A stretch of 64,000 nucleotides of DNA from an uncultured Pseudomonadales bacterium (lineage in GTDB: Bacteria; Pseudomonadota; Gammaproteobacteria; Pseudomonadales; Pseudohongiellaceae). The stretch is taken from positions 310,001 to 374,000 of the forward strand of contig CALSTS010000001.1 of NCBI GenBank assembly GCA_943789335.1. The letters run 5' to 3'. The position numbers and the translations under genes are program-made. The notes under the pieces were generated by a model. It saw nothing but the letters and a program-made list of their open reading frames with translations, ran no database searches and was not told the DNA's origin. This document shows, one piece after another, positions 31,249 to 41,476 of this stretch; positions within the stretch are counted from its first letter, which is position 1; the number at the start of each line of letters is the position of its first letter.

Positions 31249-32595
31249 ATGGCAGATTTAAGCCCTAAGCAAATTGCAGTTGAACTTGATAAACATATTG
31301 TTGGTCAGGATGCCGCTAAAAGAGCCGTAGCAATCGCATTGCGTAATCGATGGCGCAGAATGAAATTGCCTGAAGCGTTACGCAATGAAGTCACTCCAAA
31401 AAATATTTTAATGATTGGCCCTACTGGCGTTGGTAAAACTGAAATAGCACGCAGATTAGCAAGGCTTGCAGGGTCTCCATTTATTAAAGTTGAAGCGACA
31501 AAGTTTACTGAAGTCGGCTATGTTGGTAGAGATGTTGAATCGATCATTCGTGATCTTGTAGATGTCGCTTATAAAATGCTGCGCGAACAACAAATTGATA
31601 ACCTCGGCACACAAGCAGCTGATGCTGCAGAAGATAAAGTCCTCGATATACTGCTGCCGGGTCCGTCTTCTCAAGAAAAAGTCGAACCATTAAGTGTTAC
31701 TGAAGCCGACACCAGCACCAGACAAATTTTCCGAAAAAAATTACGTGAAGGCGACTTAGACGATAAAGAAATTGAAATAAAAGTCAGTGACATGCACGCT
31801 AGCGTAGAAATTATGGCACCCCCGGGCATGGAAGATATGACTAATCAACTTAGCTCCATGTTTTCCAATCTCGGTAGCCAAAGAAAAAAAACTCGACGCG
31901 TCACAGTAAAATCTGCTCTTAAATTACTTCAAGATGAAGAAGCTGCGAAGCTTATTAACGAAGAAGATTTAAAATCTCAGGCTGTCACCAGCACAGAGCA
32001 AACCGCAATTGTCTTTATTGATGAGATAGACAAAGTAGCCACAAAAAATGAGACAACAACTGGCGGGGTTTCCAGAGAAGGTGTACAGCGAGACCTGTTA
32101 CCTTTAATTGAAGGCTCTACAGTCACTACTAAATATGGCCCAATTAAAACCGATCATATTCTCTTTATTGCTTCTGGAGCATTCCACCTTTCTAAACCTT
32201 CAGACTTAATTCCCGAGTTACAGGGGCGGCTGCCGATTCGAGTTGAGTTGGATGCACTTTCAGTCGATGACTTTAATCGCATATTAACCGAACCAGATGC
32301 ATCCTTGAGCAAGCAATACCAAGCATTACTTGCAACAGAAAATTTGTCACTTGAGTTTACTGAGGATGGCATACAAAAAATTTCTGAAATTGCTTGGGAC
32401 GTTAATGAACGAACTGAAAATATTGGCGCGAGACGCTTACATACTGTATTGGAAAAATTACTGGAAGATATATCTTTTCGTGCCGATGAGTTAGTTGCAA
32501 GTGGAAAGGATACATTTATTGTTGATGCTGCCTTTGTTGAATTTACCTTAAGTGAACTATCCCAAAATGAAGATCTCAGCCGCTTTATTCTTTAG
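31249..32595 (+). CDS. hslU: ATP-dependent protease ATPase subunit HslU
   Basis: The AAA+ unfoldase partner of HslV, 448 residues. Walker [10 protein letters not shown] is near residue 60, the pore loop segment [14 protein letters not shown] follows, the intermediate domain covers about 110-240, Walker B reads IVFIDEIDK, and the C-terminus ends LSRFIL, the tail that docks into HslV. Intact. Confidence 0.97.
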   Translation: MADLSPKQIAVELDKHIVGQDAAKRAVAIALRNRWRRMKLPEALRNEVTPKNILMIGPTGVGKTEIARRLARLAGSPFIKVEATKFTEVGYVGRDVESIIRDLVDVAYKMLREQQIDNLGTQAADAAEDKVLDILLPGPSSQEKVEPLSVTEADTSTRQIFRKKLREGDLDDKEIEIKVSDMHASVEIMAPPGMEDMTNQLSSMFSNLGSQRKKTRRVTVKSALKLLQDEEAAKLINEEDLKSQAVTSTEQTAIVFIDEIDKVATKNETTTGGVSREGVQRDLLPLIEGSTVTTKYGPIKTDHILFIASGAFHLSKPSDLIPELQGRLPIRVELDALSVDDFNRILTEPDASLSKQYQALLATENLSLEFTEDGIQKISEIAWDVNERTENIGARRLHTVLEKLLEDISFRADELVASGKDTFIVDAAFVEFTLSELSQNEDLSRFIL

Positions 32596-32606
32596 TTAAA
32601 ATTTAT

Positions 32607-32999
32607 ATGTTACCTACGGATATCAAACTTCATCTCAAATCTGGCATATTGGAACTTCAATATACTGATGCCTTTTTTAAATTAGGCGCAGAGTTTCTTA
32701 GAGTGCATTCTCCTTCAGCTGAAGTCAGGGGTCATGGCCCCGGTCAAGAAGTGCTTCAAGTCGCGAAAAAAAATGTGATGATTACTAAAATTGATCAAGT
32801 AGGCAACTATGCACTTCGCCTACACTTCGATGATGACCACAATACAGGAATATATACTTGGGAGTATTTACGCGAACTTGGCATAAATCAGGCTTCAATG
32901 TGGGAGCAATATCTTCAAAAATTAAAAACCGCAGGTCAAAGCAGGCAACCACTAGAAAAAGACATTCAAGTTGTTACTATCACGCCCTTAAAGAGCTAA
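32607..32999 (+). CDS. DUF971 (gamma-butyrobetaine hydroxylase-like N-terminal) protein
   Basis: A 130-residue protein that is mostly one DUF971 domain, with HLKSGILELQYTD near the start, FLRVHSPSAEVRGHG and RLHFDDDHNTGIYTWEYLREL. This domain occurs alone in many gammaproteobacteria right after hslU and before ubiE, as here. It has been linked to iron-sulfur handling in some proteins, but no function is settled. Spacing of 11 bp to hslU suggests co-transcription. Confidence 0.85.
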   Translation: MLPTDIKLHLKSGILELQYTDAFFKLGAEFLRVHSPSAEVRGHGPGQEVLQVAKKNVMITKIDQVGNYALRLHFDDDHNTGIYTWEYLRELGINQASMWEQYLQKLKTAGQSRQPLEKDIQVVTITPLKS

Positions 33000-33037
33000 A
33001 TAAGCCCTCCTTATCCTGATGAGTTACAATACAAGTC

Positions 33038-33799
33038 ATGAAGCAAAACACTAAAAAAGCGACCACAGATTTTGGCTATAAAGAAGTGCCGGTAGAAGAA
33101 AAGGCTGAGCATGTCGCCAATGTTTTCCATTCAGTAGCGCGAAATTACGACATTATGAATGACATAATGTCTCTAGGCTCTCATCGTTTTATTAAAAAAT
33201 TTACTGTGCAATTAACGGCTCTTCGCCCGGGGCAAGTTGTACTTGATCTTGCCGGCGGAACGGGTGATTTCTCTTTACAATTTTCTCCTATTGTAGGAAG
33301 CAAAGGTCAAGTTGTATTAGCTGACATAAATGAATCAATGCTACGGGTTGGCCGTGACAGAATTATTGATAAAGGTAATTTATCTAATATTTCCTACAGC
33401 CTAGTTAATGCAGAAAAACTGCCCTTTGCTGAGAATAGTTTCGATTGCGTCTGTATTGCCTACGGGCTTAGGAATGTCACCGACAAAAATGCAGCTTTAC
33501 GTTCTATGTATGAAGTAGCTAAGCCCGGGGGCAGAGTTGTAGTGCTGGAGTTTTCTAAGCCACGCAAACAGCTAGTCAGCAAAGCGTATGATTTGTATTC
33601 AAAATTATGGCCAGTTGCTGGGAAAATTATCAGTGGAGATAGTGAAAGTTACCAATATTTGGTGGAATCTATTCGCATGCACCCTGATCAAGAAACCTTA
33701 AAGGCAATGTTCTTAGATGCTGGTTTTCAAAGATGTGAGTATCACAATGTGATGGATGGTATTTGTGCCATCCATATAGGTTATAAAGATGCCACTTAA
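33038..33799 (+). CDS. ubiE: Ubiquinone/menaquinone C-methyltransferase UbiE
   Basis: UbiE methylates the benzoquinol ring in ubiquinone synthesis. The 253 residues carry [21 protein letters not shown], the SAM motif [29 protein letters not shown] and the YGLRNVTD segment. It overlaps ubiJ by 11 bases. Confidence 0.97.
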   Translation: MKQNTKKATTDFGYKEVPVEEKAEHVANVFHSVARNYDIMNDIMSLGSHRFIKKFTVQLTALRPGQVVLDLAGGTGDFSLQFSPIVGSKGQVVLADINESMLRVGRDRIIDKGNLSNISYSLVNAEKLPFAENSFDCVCIAYGLRNVTDKNAALRSMYEVAKPGGRVVVLEFSKPRKQLVSKAYDLYSKLWPVAGKIISGDSESYQYLVESIRMHPDQETLKAMFLDAGFQRCEYHNVMDGICAIHIGYKDAT

Positions 33800-34421
33800 T
33801 TTACTTTTAAGTACTGCATTATCTAGTGCTGAGCTTATATTAAATAAAGCGCTTACACTTGACCCTTCAAGTAAAAATAAATTGAGAAAGCTACAAGGAA
33901 ATATTTTCGCAATTAACTGCGTTAATTCTGGCCGCTCCATTCTTGACTACTCAATTTTTATAACAGTTCTTGATGAAGGAATTTTACTGTCACCGGTTAT
34001 TACTGACGAAGCTAATGCGGAAATTTCTGCTTCTGCGAATGTGCTATTAAAATTACTTTTAGCTAAAGATAAAAGCAATATCATTAGAAATGAAAATATT
34101 CAATTAAAAGGAGATGCCTCTAGCATTCAAGACTTACAAGCGATTCTACTTGAGCTTGATATCGACTGGGAATATCAATTAAGTAAAGGCATAGGAGACA
34201 TACCAACCCAAACACTTAGCGACGGCCTAGACATATTAAAAAACTTTATTTCTAACAGTGCGGCAAGTCTTACAACAGACATCGATGAATATGTCCATGA
34301 AGAAAAAAATATCGTACCCACAGCTGCTGAATTAGAAAATTTTTTTCAGCGCATTGATCAATTAAGATTAAATATTGATCGCACCGAATCACGTATCGAC
34401 AATCTCAAAAGAAATTATTAA
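33789..34421 (+). CDS. ubiJ: Ubiquinone biosynthesis accessory factor UbiJ (SCP2-like)
   Basis: A 210-residue protein at the exact ubiE-ubiJ-ubiB position. The N-terminal half is an SCP2-type lipid-binding fold ([20 protein letters not shown] and later [21 protein letters not shown]), and the C-terminal part is a coiled coil ending [23 protein letters not shown]. UbiJ with UbiK organises the Ubi complex for lipid substrates. Sequence is divergent as usual for UbiJ, so position counts. Confidence 0.85.
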   Translation: MPLNLLLSTALSSAELILNKALTLDPSSKNKLRKLQGNIFAINCVNSGRSILDYSIFITVLDEGILLSPVITDEANAEISASANVLLKLLLAKDKSNIIRNENIQLKGDASSIQDLQAILLELDIDWEYQLSKGIGDIPTQTLSDGLDILKNFISNSAASLTTDIDEYVHEEKNIVPTAAELENFFQRIDQLRLNIDRTESRIDNLKRNY

Positions 34422-34433
34422 TAGGATTTAACT

Positions 34434-34910
34434 ATGGGTTTTGCCCTCTCCAATATTCAACTAAAAAGTTCAGCTTTTGAAAATTACAGCCTTTTACCTA
34501 GCAAGTATTCAAATGAGGCTGAAGACCTTTCTCCTGCTTTAAGCTGGGAGAACCCGCCGGCAGACACCAAAGGCTATGCTATTATTTGCTATGACCCTGA
34601 TGCACCTATAGTAACGCCAAATGGCACCTACGGTTTTGTTCATTGGGTGTTGTACAACATTCCTGCAGATGTAACCGAATTAACAGAAGCAACTGATAAG
34701 TTTACTCAAGGAACCAACAATTATGGCAACACAGGTTATAATGGCCCATTGCCTCCTGAGGGTCATGGTTTGCATCACTATTATTTTTGGGTTTTAGCTT
34801 TAGATAACGAAACAGATTTAAAACCAGGCTTAACTCTTTGGGAACTGCTAAAAATCATCGAGCCTAATCTCCTTGGAATGAATCGTCTTATTGGAACCTA
34901 CCAGCGTTAA
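34434..34910 (+). CDS. PEBP/YbhB-family protein inserted between ubiJ and ubiB
   Basis: A 158-residue phosphatidylethanolamine-binding-like protein. It has the family's ligand-site blocks DPDAPIVTPNGTYGFVHWVLYNIP (shown here as DPDAP and HWVLYNIP) and YNGPLPPEGHGLHHYYFWVLAL. No signal peptide, so cytoplasmic like YbhB. The usual neighbour of ubiJ is ubiB; here this gene sits between, 12 bp from ubiJ. It may simply ride in the operon or may handle a lipid intermediate. Confidence 0.88.
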   Translation: MGFALSNIQLKSSAFENYSLLPSKYSNEAEDLSPALSWENPPADTKGYAIICYDPDAPIVTPNGTYGFVHWVLYNIPADVTELTEATDKFTQGTNNYGNTGYNGPLPPEGHGLHHYYFWVLALDNETDLKPGLTLWELLKIIEPNLLGMNRLIGTYQR

Positions 34911-35005
34911 CCCCTTTGCTGATTGAAAGGGTCGCCTATAACCTACTGAAATCAGCGTAGAGTATATGTTATCGTTGCCGTCCTGAACTTCGTAAGAGAT
35001 AAAAT

Positions 35006-36643
35006 GTGAAGAAGTACCTCCGCTTATTACAAATACTTAAGATTGCTGCCAAGTACCGCCTGCAGGAATTACTTGAAGATTTTAATTTAGGCACTCCGGT
35101 TTCTTTGCTATTTAAACTTCCATTTAGTTCTGATAAAAAATTAGCAAAATTAACTAGAGGCATGCGTTTACGTCTAGCTTTGGAAGAGCTTGGCCCAATT
35201 TTTATAAAGTTTGGCCAACTTCTTTCTACACGTCGTGATATGTTGCCATTAGACATTGCTGATGAATTAGCCAAACTTCAAGACCAGGTTGCACCTTTCA
35301 ATGGAGTTGAAGCACAAAAAATTATTGAGCAGGCACTTGGGGATAAAGTAACCCACATCTTTAAAGATTTTTCTAGCGCTCCTCTTGCTTCTGCATCAAT
35401 AGCTCAAGTGCATACTGCAAAATTACTTAGCGGTGAAGAAGTTGTCATCAAAGTCGTACGTCCTGGTATTGAAAATATCATTGCCCAAGACTTAGCATTA
35501 TTGAAATTAATTGCATCATTCATCGAAAAATATACAAAAGATGGCAAACGCCTTCGGGCTAAAGAAATCATCAAAGATTATGACTTTGTCATTCATGATG
35601 AACTCAATCTTCAGGCAGAAGGCGCAAACGGAACTCAATTAAGAAAAAATTTCGAAAACAATAACATCCTTTATGTGCCGAAAATATACTGGGACTACAC
35701 TCGCAACAATATTCTGGTCATGGAAAGAATTCATGGCATACCTATAAGTCACATCGATGAACTTAAAAAAGCCAATATAGATTTAAAAAAATTGGCTGAA
35801 ACTGGCGTCGAAATATTTTTCACTCAAGTTTTTGATCACAGTTTTTTTCATGCTGACATGCACCCAGGCAACATTTTTGTTTCTCGTGAGCATACAGATA
35901 AGCCCCAGTATATTGCACTAGACTGTGCCATCTTTGGCAGCCTGAGTGAAGATGACCAGCAATACCTGGCCAAAAATTTACTGGCTATCTTTAAGCGTGA
36001 TTACCGTAAAGTTGCTGAACTGCATGTAGAGTGCGGCTGGGTTCCTCCCGACACTCCTGTTCATGCTTTTGAAGCAACTATGCGAAGCGTCTGTGAACCA
36101 ATATTTGAAAAGCCCCTAAGTGACATTTCGTTTGGAGCCCTCTTACTAGAATTATTCCGAACTGCCGGTCGTTTTAATATGGAGCTTCAGCCATCGCTGG
36201 TTTTATTGCAAAAAACCTTATTAAACGTTGAAGGTCTCGGGAAAGAGCTCTATCCAGATCTGGACCTTTGGCAAACGGCTTTACCATTCTTGGAAAATTG
36301 GCAGAAGAAACGCATGTCTCCATGGGAAAATCTAAAAAAATTAAAAGGGAAAGTTCCTGATTTACTAGAGCAGTTACCTGAGTTACCAGAACTGGTTTAC
36401 GACTTTTTATCCGAAACTCGCACATCCAGACGCCAAACCCAACGCTTGTTAAAAGAACAAGCTAAAGCACACTTGCAGGCCCAACAGAAGCAATCTGAAA
36501 AACGCTTCCACTTTGGACTTGCTGCATTATTGTTAGCAAGTCTTATGATATTCACTGATTTGGGCCAATTTATGGATTCCATGCCTTTAGAATTATGGCT
36601 GTTAGGCTTTACCGGCATAGGATTACTGTATTTTCGTCGCTAG
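35006..36643 (+). CDS. ubiB: Ubiquinone biosynthesis atypical kinase/ATPase UbiB
   Basis: A 545-residue ABC1/COQ8 family protein. The KxGQ motif region reads IFIKFGQLLSTRRDMLP, the Ala-rich loop is SAPLASASIAQVH, and the catalytic stretch DHSFFHADMHPGNIF and the following ALDCAIFG take the place of the HxD and DFG motifs (the last Asp is kept in ALDCA). The C-terminus has two membrane helices, about residues 505-545. It is needed for early ubiquinone steps. Confidence 0.96.
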   Translation: MKKYLRLLQILKIAAKYRLQELLEDFNLGTPVSLLFKLPFSSDKKLAKLTRGMRLRLALEELGPIFIKFGQLLSTRRDMLPLDIADELAKLQDQVAPFNGVEAQKIIEQALGDKVTHIFKDFSSAPLASASIAQVHTAKLLSGEEVVIKVVRPGIENIIAQDLALLKLIASFIEKYTKDGKRLRAKEIIKDYDFVIHDELNLQAEGANGTQLRKNFENNNILYVPKIYWDYTRNNILVMERIHGIPISHIDELKKANIDLKKLAETGVEIFFTQVFDHSFFHADMHPGNIFVSREHTDKPQYIALDCAIFGSLSEDDQQYLAKNLLAIFKRDYRKVAELHVECGWVPPDTPVHAFEATMRSVCEPIFEKPLSDISFGALLLELFRTAGRFNMELQPSLVLLQKTLLNVEGLGKELYPDLDLWQTALPFLENWQKKRMSPWENLKKLKGKVPDLLEQLPELPELVYDFLSETRTSRRQTQRLLKEQAKAHLQAQQKQSEKRFHFGLAALLLASLMIFTDLGQFMDSMPLELWLLGFTGIGLLYFRR

Positions 36644-36736
36644 TTCCTTGAATATCGCACTAATAACCCCAAATAGAGTATTCTAGGCGCTTTTAAAAGA
36701 CGCTATATACTTAGCCCACAAACATTGGAGCTGAAC

Positions 36737-37126
36737 ATGGCACAGAGCTGGCTCGATGAGCTAAAGTGGAACGCAGAAGGATTACTGCCTGTGGTTGCTC
36801 AGGATGCCAGTTCAGGTCGGATACTGATGCAAGCATGGGCTAATCGTGAAGCTCTGGCTACAACGCAGAAAGAAGGCCGGGCGGTATATTGGTCTCGATC
36901 TAGACACAAACTCTGGCGTAAAGGTGAAGAATCCGGACATATACAAAAGCTTAATGCTATTTATCTGGATTGTGATGCTGACAGTCTAGTTTATAAAATA
37001 GAACAAATCGGTGGTATAGCCTGCCATACTGGCCGTCAATCATGCTTTTATCGCAAACTAGTCGATAATGCATGGCAAGAAATAGAACCGGTTTTAAAAG
37101 AACCTAATGACATATATAAGAAATAG
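36737..37126 (+). CDS. hisI: Phosphoribosyl-AMP cyclohydrolase HisI
   Basis: HisI opens the adenine ring of PR-AMP in histidine synthesis. The start ATG at 36737 has GGAG six bases upstream; a TTG further up is in frame but lies inside that ribosome site. The protein, about 129 residues, has [37 protein letters not shown] and the metal-binding DCDADSLVY and [11 protein letters not shown]. It is separate from hisE, as in pseudomonads. Confidence 0.96.
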   Translation: MAQSWLDELKWNAEGLLPVVAQDASSGRILMQAWANREALATTQKEGRAVYWSRSRHKLWRKGEESGHIQKLNAIYLDCDADSLVYKIEQIGGIACHTGRQSCFYRKLVDNAWQEIEPVLKEPNDIYKK

Positions 37127-37141
37127 ATTCAGGCTCAAAGT

Positions 37142-37474
37142 ATGGCAAATACACTAGAAAAACTTGCCCAGATTATTGAAGAACGAAAAGGCTCAGACCC
37201 TTCGACTTCTTATGTTGCGCTGTTACAAAGTAAAGGGCTGAATAAGATACTCGAGAAAGTTGGTGAGGAGGCTGTGGAAACGATACTTGCAGCCAGAGAT
37301 GTTGAGAAAGCTGAAGATAAATCCACGTTGATTTATGAAACCGCAGATCTTTGGTTCCATACACTAGTAATGCTTTCAGAACTGGATCTTAAGCCCCAAG
37401 ACGTTCTTAACGAACTGGAAAGACGCTTTGGCACATCAGGATTAGAAGAAAAAGCATCGCGTGAGACTAGCTAG
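37142..37474 (+). CDS. hisE: Phosphoribosyl-ATP pyrophosphatase HisE
   Basis: A 110-residue all-alpha pyrophosphohydrolase of the MazG-like fold. [15 protein letters not shown] and the later [10 protein letters not shown] carry the acidic metal ligands. It removes pyrophosphate from PR-ATP. It lies 15 bp after hisI and just before tatABC, a common gammaproteobacterial order. Confidence 0.96.
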   Translation: MANTLEKLAQIIEERKGSDPSTSYVALLQSKGLNKILEKVGEEAVETILAARDVEKAEDKSTLIYETADLWFHTLVMLSELDLKPQDVLNELERRFGTSGLEEKASRETS

Positions 37475-37527
37475 AACGCTACAATGCGTGAATATAAAGA
37501 TTAATCTAAACTAAGCAGGAGAACATT

Positions 37528-37773
37528 ATGGGATTCGGTGGAATTGGAATTTGGCAACTGGTCATTATTCTGGTCATTATCCTTCTCGTATTCGGAACCA
37601 AGAAGCTAAAAAATCTTGGCTCTGATTTAGGTGGTGCTATTAAAGGATTCAAAAGTGCTATGGATGAAGGTGACAAAGGTGAAGACTCTACGCAAGCCAA
37701 AATCAGTGACGAAGATGAAGGCGATACTTTTGATGTGAAAGCTGAAAAAGTTGAAGAGGAAAGTAAGTCCTAA
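37528..37773 (+). CDS. tatA: Twin-arginine translocase subunit TatA
   Basis: An 81-residue single-pass protein. The N-terminal helix [19 protein letters not shown] ends in the FGTKKL hinge and is followed by an amphipathic helix ([15 protein letters not shown]) and a charged tail. TatA polymerises to let folded proteins cross the inner membrane. Confidence 0.95.
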   Translation: MGFGGIGIWQLVIILVIILLVFGTKKLKNLGSDLGGAIKGFKSAMDEGDKGEDSTQAKISDEDEGDTFDVKAEKVEEESKS

Positions 37774-37794
37774 TCTCATTAAAAAGGCTTTCCT

Positions 37795-38247
37795 ATGACT
37801 GGCGTCGGCTTCTTTGAAATCTTACTAATTGGTGTAGTTGGCTTATTAATTCTTGGGCCAGACAAGCTGCCTGGTGCTTTACGCACTATGGCTTTATGGA
37901 TTGGTCGGTTCAGGCGCAGCTTTGATGACATCAAACGAGATATAGAAAAAGAAATAGGTGCTGACGATATTCGCCGTCAGCTTCGAAATGAAGCCATTAT
38001 GGATAAATTCCAGGACGGCAAGAAACAAATTACTGATACTGTAAATTCTGCAAAAAAACAGACAGATAGCCTAAAACAAAACTTAGATCTCAAACAGCAA
38101 ATTCTTAGTAGCGGAAAACCTGAAGCTGACAAGACTTCTTCTGACAAGACTAATCTTAATGAACCTGCAGTAGACGCCAACACTACTGAAAATCTGGCAC
38201 AAGCGAAAGCTACAGAATTGCCTGAACCTAAAGAACCTAAAGCATAA
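37795..38247 (+). CDS. tatB: Twin-arginine translocase subunit TatB
   Basis: A 150-residue protein with helix [22 protein letters not shown], including the Glu in the membrane segment and the GPDKLP hinge that distinguish TatB from TatA, then the long amphipathic helix [17 protein letters not shown]. With TatC it binds twin-arginine signals. It ends two bases before tatC. Confidence 0.95.
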   Translation: MTGVGFFEILLIGVVGLLILGPDKLPGALRTMALWIGRFRRSFDDIKRDIEKEIGADDIRRQLRNEAIMDKFQDGKKQITDTVNSAKKQTDSLKQNLDLKQQILSSGKPEADKTSSDKTNLNEPAVDANTTENLAQAKATELPEPKEPKA

Positions 38248-38248
38248 T

Positions 38249-39022
38249 ATGGCGCTTGAAAACGACCCCAAAGAACAACCGCTGATTTCTCATTTAATTG
38301 AATTACGTGATCGCATTCTGCGTTGCCTGCTTGTTGTATTAGTTGTTTTTCTTTGTCTATTTCCATTCGCTAATGAAATATATACCTTCGTCGCTTCACC
38401 TTTACTTGATGTACTGCCTGAAGGTGCAGAGATGATAGCAACACAAGTAACTTCTCCATTTTTTGCGCCATTCAAGCTGTCTTTTTTTGCAGCCGTTTTC
38501 CTTTCCGTACCATTTCTTTTGCATCAGATTTGGGCTTTTATTGCGCCTGGACTTTACAAAAATGAAATCAAAACTGCTTTTCCTATTCTAGTTTCAAGCA
38601 TAATACTTTTCTATTTAGGCGTCGCCTTTTCTTATTTTATAGTATTAGGATTTATCTTCGGTTTCTTTACTTCTGTTGCTCCCGATGGAGTAGTCATCAT
38701 GACCGATATTACAGAATATCTAAATTTTGTTTTGCTTATGTTTTTTGCTTTCGGTTTAACATTTGAAATACCTATCGCAACAGTTTTACTAATTATTTCA
38801 GGCGCTACAACACCTGAAAAATTAACTCAAAAAAGACCTTATGTAGTAATCGGCTGTTTTGTCGCAGGCATGTTGTTGACTCCAGCAGACCCCTTTTCAC
38901 AGTCTATGCTGGCGATCCCGATGTGGATGTTATTTGAGGCTGGAGTAATTGCTGGGAAAATTATCTACAAGAAAAAAGAAGACGATGACGAAGATGAAGA
39001 AAAAGCAGAAGAGGAATCCTAA
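38249..39022 (+). CDS. tatC: Twin-arginine translocase subunit TatC
   Basis: A 257-residue protein with six helices. It opens with [18 protein letters not shown], has [29 protein letters not shown] (two family motifs) and [10 protein letters not shown] late. The C-terminal tail is very acidic ([17 protein letters not shown]). Its stop overlaps the stop of the convergent dtd by three bases. Confidence 0.96.
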   Translation: MALENDPKEQPLISHLIELRDRILRCLLVVLVVFLCLFPFANEIYTFVASPLLDVLPEGAEMIATQVTSPFFAPFKLSFFAAVFLSVPFLLHQIWAFIAPGLYKNEIKTAFPILVSSIILFYLGVAFSYFIVLGFIFGFFTSVAPDGVVIMTDITEYLNFVLLMFFAFGLTFEIPIATVLLIISGATTPEKLTQKRPYVVIGCFVAGMLLTPADPFSQSMLAIPMWMLFEAGVIAGKIIYKKKEDDDEDEEKAEEES

Positions 39023-39456
39023 CTGTTTAACAAAAATGTTACTGGCCCATCATTTACTAAACTAACCTGCATATCTGCGCCGAACTTTCCACAAGCAATT
39101 TGCCCATACTGACTTTGCGCCTGATTTAAAAAATATTGATATAAAGCTTCTGCTTCTTGAGGAGGTAAAGCTGAAGAAAAGCTTGGGCGCAACCCTCGAT
39201 TAGTATCAGCTGCCAGAGTGAATTGAGAAACAATTAACAAGCCGCCTTCAATATCTTTGACGCTCAGATTCATTTTATCTTCTTTGTCAGAGAAAACTCG
39301 GTAAGACATGATTTTATTTAATAATTTATCTGCTTCATTTTCCCCGTCACCTTTTTCCATACCTATAAAAACCAAAAGGCCCTTCCCTATTTGGCCAACT
39401 GTTTCTGTATTAATTTGCACTGAGGCTGAGGAAACTCTCTGAATAAGCGCTAACAT
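39019..39456 (-). CDS. dtd: D-aminoacyl-tRNA deacylase Dtd
   Basis: Dtd hydrolyses D-amino acids from tRNA. The 145-residue protein has the two active-site signatures [17 protein letters not shown] and the C-terminal NDGPVTFLL. It lies 73 bp downstream of typA on the same strand, a frequent pairing, and converges on tatC. Confidence 0.95.
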   Translation of the reverse strand: MLALIQRVSSASVQINTETVGQIGKGLLVFIGMEKGDGENEADKLLNKIMSYRVFSDKEDKMNLSVKDIEGGLLIVSQFTLAADTNRGLRPSFSSALPPQEAEALYQYFLNQAQSQYGQIACGKFGADMQVSLVNDGPVTFLLNS

Positions 39457-39529
39457 AAGCTACACTCTTATCGACTCTTTTAGTGATTCTTTTTTGTGTT
39501 TGCTAAGAGGTTCTTATGACTTAAGAGGC

Positions 39530-41360
39530 TTATTGTCCCCTCAGTTCTGAACCTCTAGACATTCGCTTACGTTCATTTTCCGTTAGATACATTTTACGTA
39601 TACGAATTGATTGCGGTGTGATTTCAACAAGCTCATCGGCTTCAATAAACTCCATTGCCTGCTCTAAACTATGGCGAATTGGAGATGATAAAATCAAATT
39701 CTCATCAGTTCCTGCTGCTCGAATATTAGTTAGCTGTTTTGCTTTTGTTGGATTAACGGCCAAATCATTTTCCCTACTATGTAAACCTACAATCATACCT
39801 TCATAAACATCTACTGCTGGCTCGACAAAAAGTCGACCTCTATCCTGTAGAGTAAATAATGCAAAAGACAATGTTTTCCCTTTGACCATGGACACAAGCA
39901 CACCGCGATTTCGTTTGGCAATTTCACCATCTTTCACAGGCCCGTAATGGTCAAAAAATATGCGTCATAATGCCTGTTCCAGATGTCATACCAAGGAACA
40001 TGGTTCTGAAACCAATCAGACCACGTGTTGGAATAATAAAACTTATACGCATGCGTCCTTTGTTATCGGATACCATGTCTTGCATTTCAGCTTTACGCTT
40101 ACCAAGCTCTTCAATAACACCACCCTGATGCTCTTCATCGACATCGAGTACCAACATTTCAAAAGGTTCATTTTTGACACCATCAATTTCTTTGATAACC
40201 ACTTGTGGTCTTGAGACGGCAAGCTCAAAACCCTCTCTGCGCATGCTTTCTATAAGCACGGAAAGGTGTAACTCGCCGCGTCCTGAAACAATAAATTTAT
40301 CTGCTGTGCTACCTTGCTCCACTTGAAGAGCAACATTGTGAATTAATTCCTGATCTAACCTTTCTCTAATATTACGACTAGTGACATATTTACCCTCCAA
40401 ACCAGCAAAGGGTGAATCATTCACCTGGAAAGTCATTGTGACGGTTGGCTCGTCAACAGAAAGAGCAGGTAGTGCTTCTATATTTTCAGGGTCACAAAGA
40501 GTGTCTGAAATATTCAGTTTTTCGATACCGGTGATACAAATAATGTCGCCGGCTTGTGCAGTATCAGCATCAATACGCTCCAGACCCAAATACGTCTTAA
40601 CCTGCCCCACTTTAGCTTTTCTGGTATTACCTTCCATATCAATTAGCACTACTGGCATGTTAGTTTTCACAGTGCCACGACTAATCCTACCAACACCTAT
40701 AACGCCTACATAAGATGAATAATCCAGCGCAGAAATTTGCATTTGAAAAGGGCCATCCTGATCAACATTTGGGGGTGGCACTTTATCAACTATTAATTTA
40801 AATAATGGCGTCATGTCATCAGCTAGTTGATCAGCTTCATCTCCTGCAACACCATTTACAGCAGACGCATAAATCACAGGGAAATCTAGCTGTTCATCAG
40901 TTGCACCTAAGCGATCAAATAAGTCAAAAACTTCATTTAATACCCAGTCAGAACGCGCCCCCTCTCGATCAACTTTATTGATTACTACGATAGGCTTTAA
41001 GCCCCTCGCAAAAGCCTTTTGTGTGACAAAACGAGTTTGCGGCATGGGCCCATCAACGGCATCGACTAATAAAAGCACACAATCAACCATGGATAGTACA
41101 CGCTCTACTTCGCCACCAAAGTCGGCATGTCCAGGGGTATCTACAATATTGATTCGATAATCCTGCCAATTCACTGCTGTATTTTTAGCAAGTATTGTAA
41201 TGCCTCGCTCTTTCTCCTGATCACTCGAGTCCATTACTCGCTCTATATCTTTACCTCTGGTTTCCAGAGTTCCAGACTGTGAGAGTAATTTATCTACAAG
41301 GGTGGTTTTACCATGGTCGACATGAGCAATAATGGCTATGTTTCGAATCTTCTCAATCAC
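39530..41360 (-). CDS. typA: Ribosome-associated GTPase TypA/BipA, one extra base
   Basis: TypA is an elongation-factor-like GTPase that helps ribosome assembly and stress responses. P-loop AHVDHGKTT, switch [13 protein letters not shown] and [15 protein letters not shown] are all present. The first frame ends at 39951 in THIF followed by TGA, where a run of six T (39953-39958) has one more than needed; one frame over the protein continues with [21 protein letters not shown] to 39530. Corrected length is 609 residues, the family norm. The local TTT-TGA-C resembles the RF2 shift site, but family members need no shift. Confidence 0.92.
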
Positions 41361-41476
41361 TTTGATTTCCTGTCGGGAGGAGCTGCAAAAAGTGGCGCAT
41401 TATAGCGGATTGCCGAGTTTAAAACAGAAAAACCCGCAACTATCGCCAGTTACCGTCTAAACAAGCAATATATTCA

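Noticed and set aside
35920-35945. Loss of the UbiB catalytic motif
   Set aside because: ALDCAIFG looked degenerate against a DFG motif, but UbiB proteins are atypical kinases, the metal-binding Asp is kept, and the KxGQ and Ala-rich loops are normal.
36725-36739. TTG start for hisI
   Set aside because: The TTG overlaps the GGAG ribosome site of the ATG at 36737, which fits the family length.
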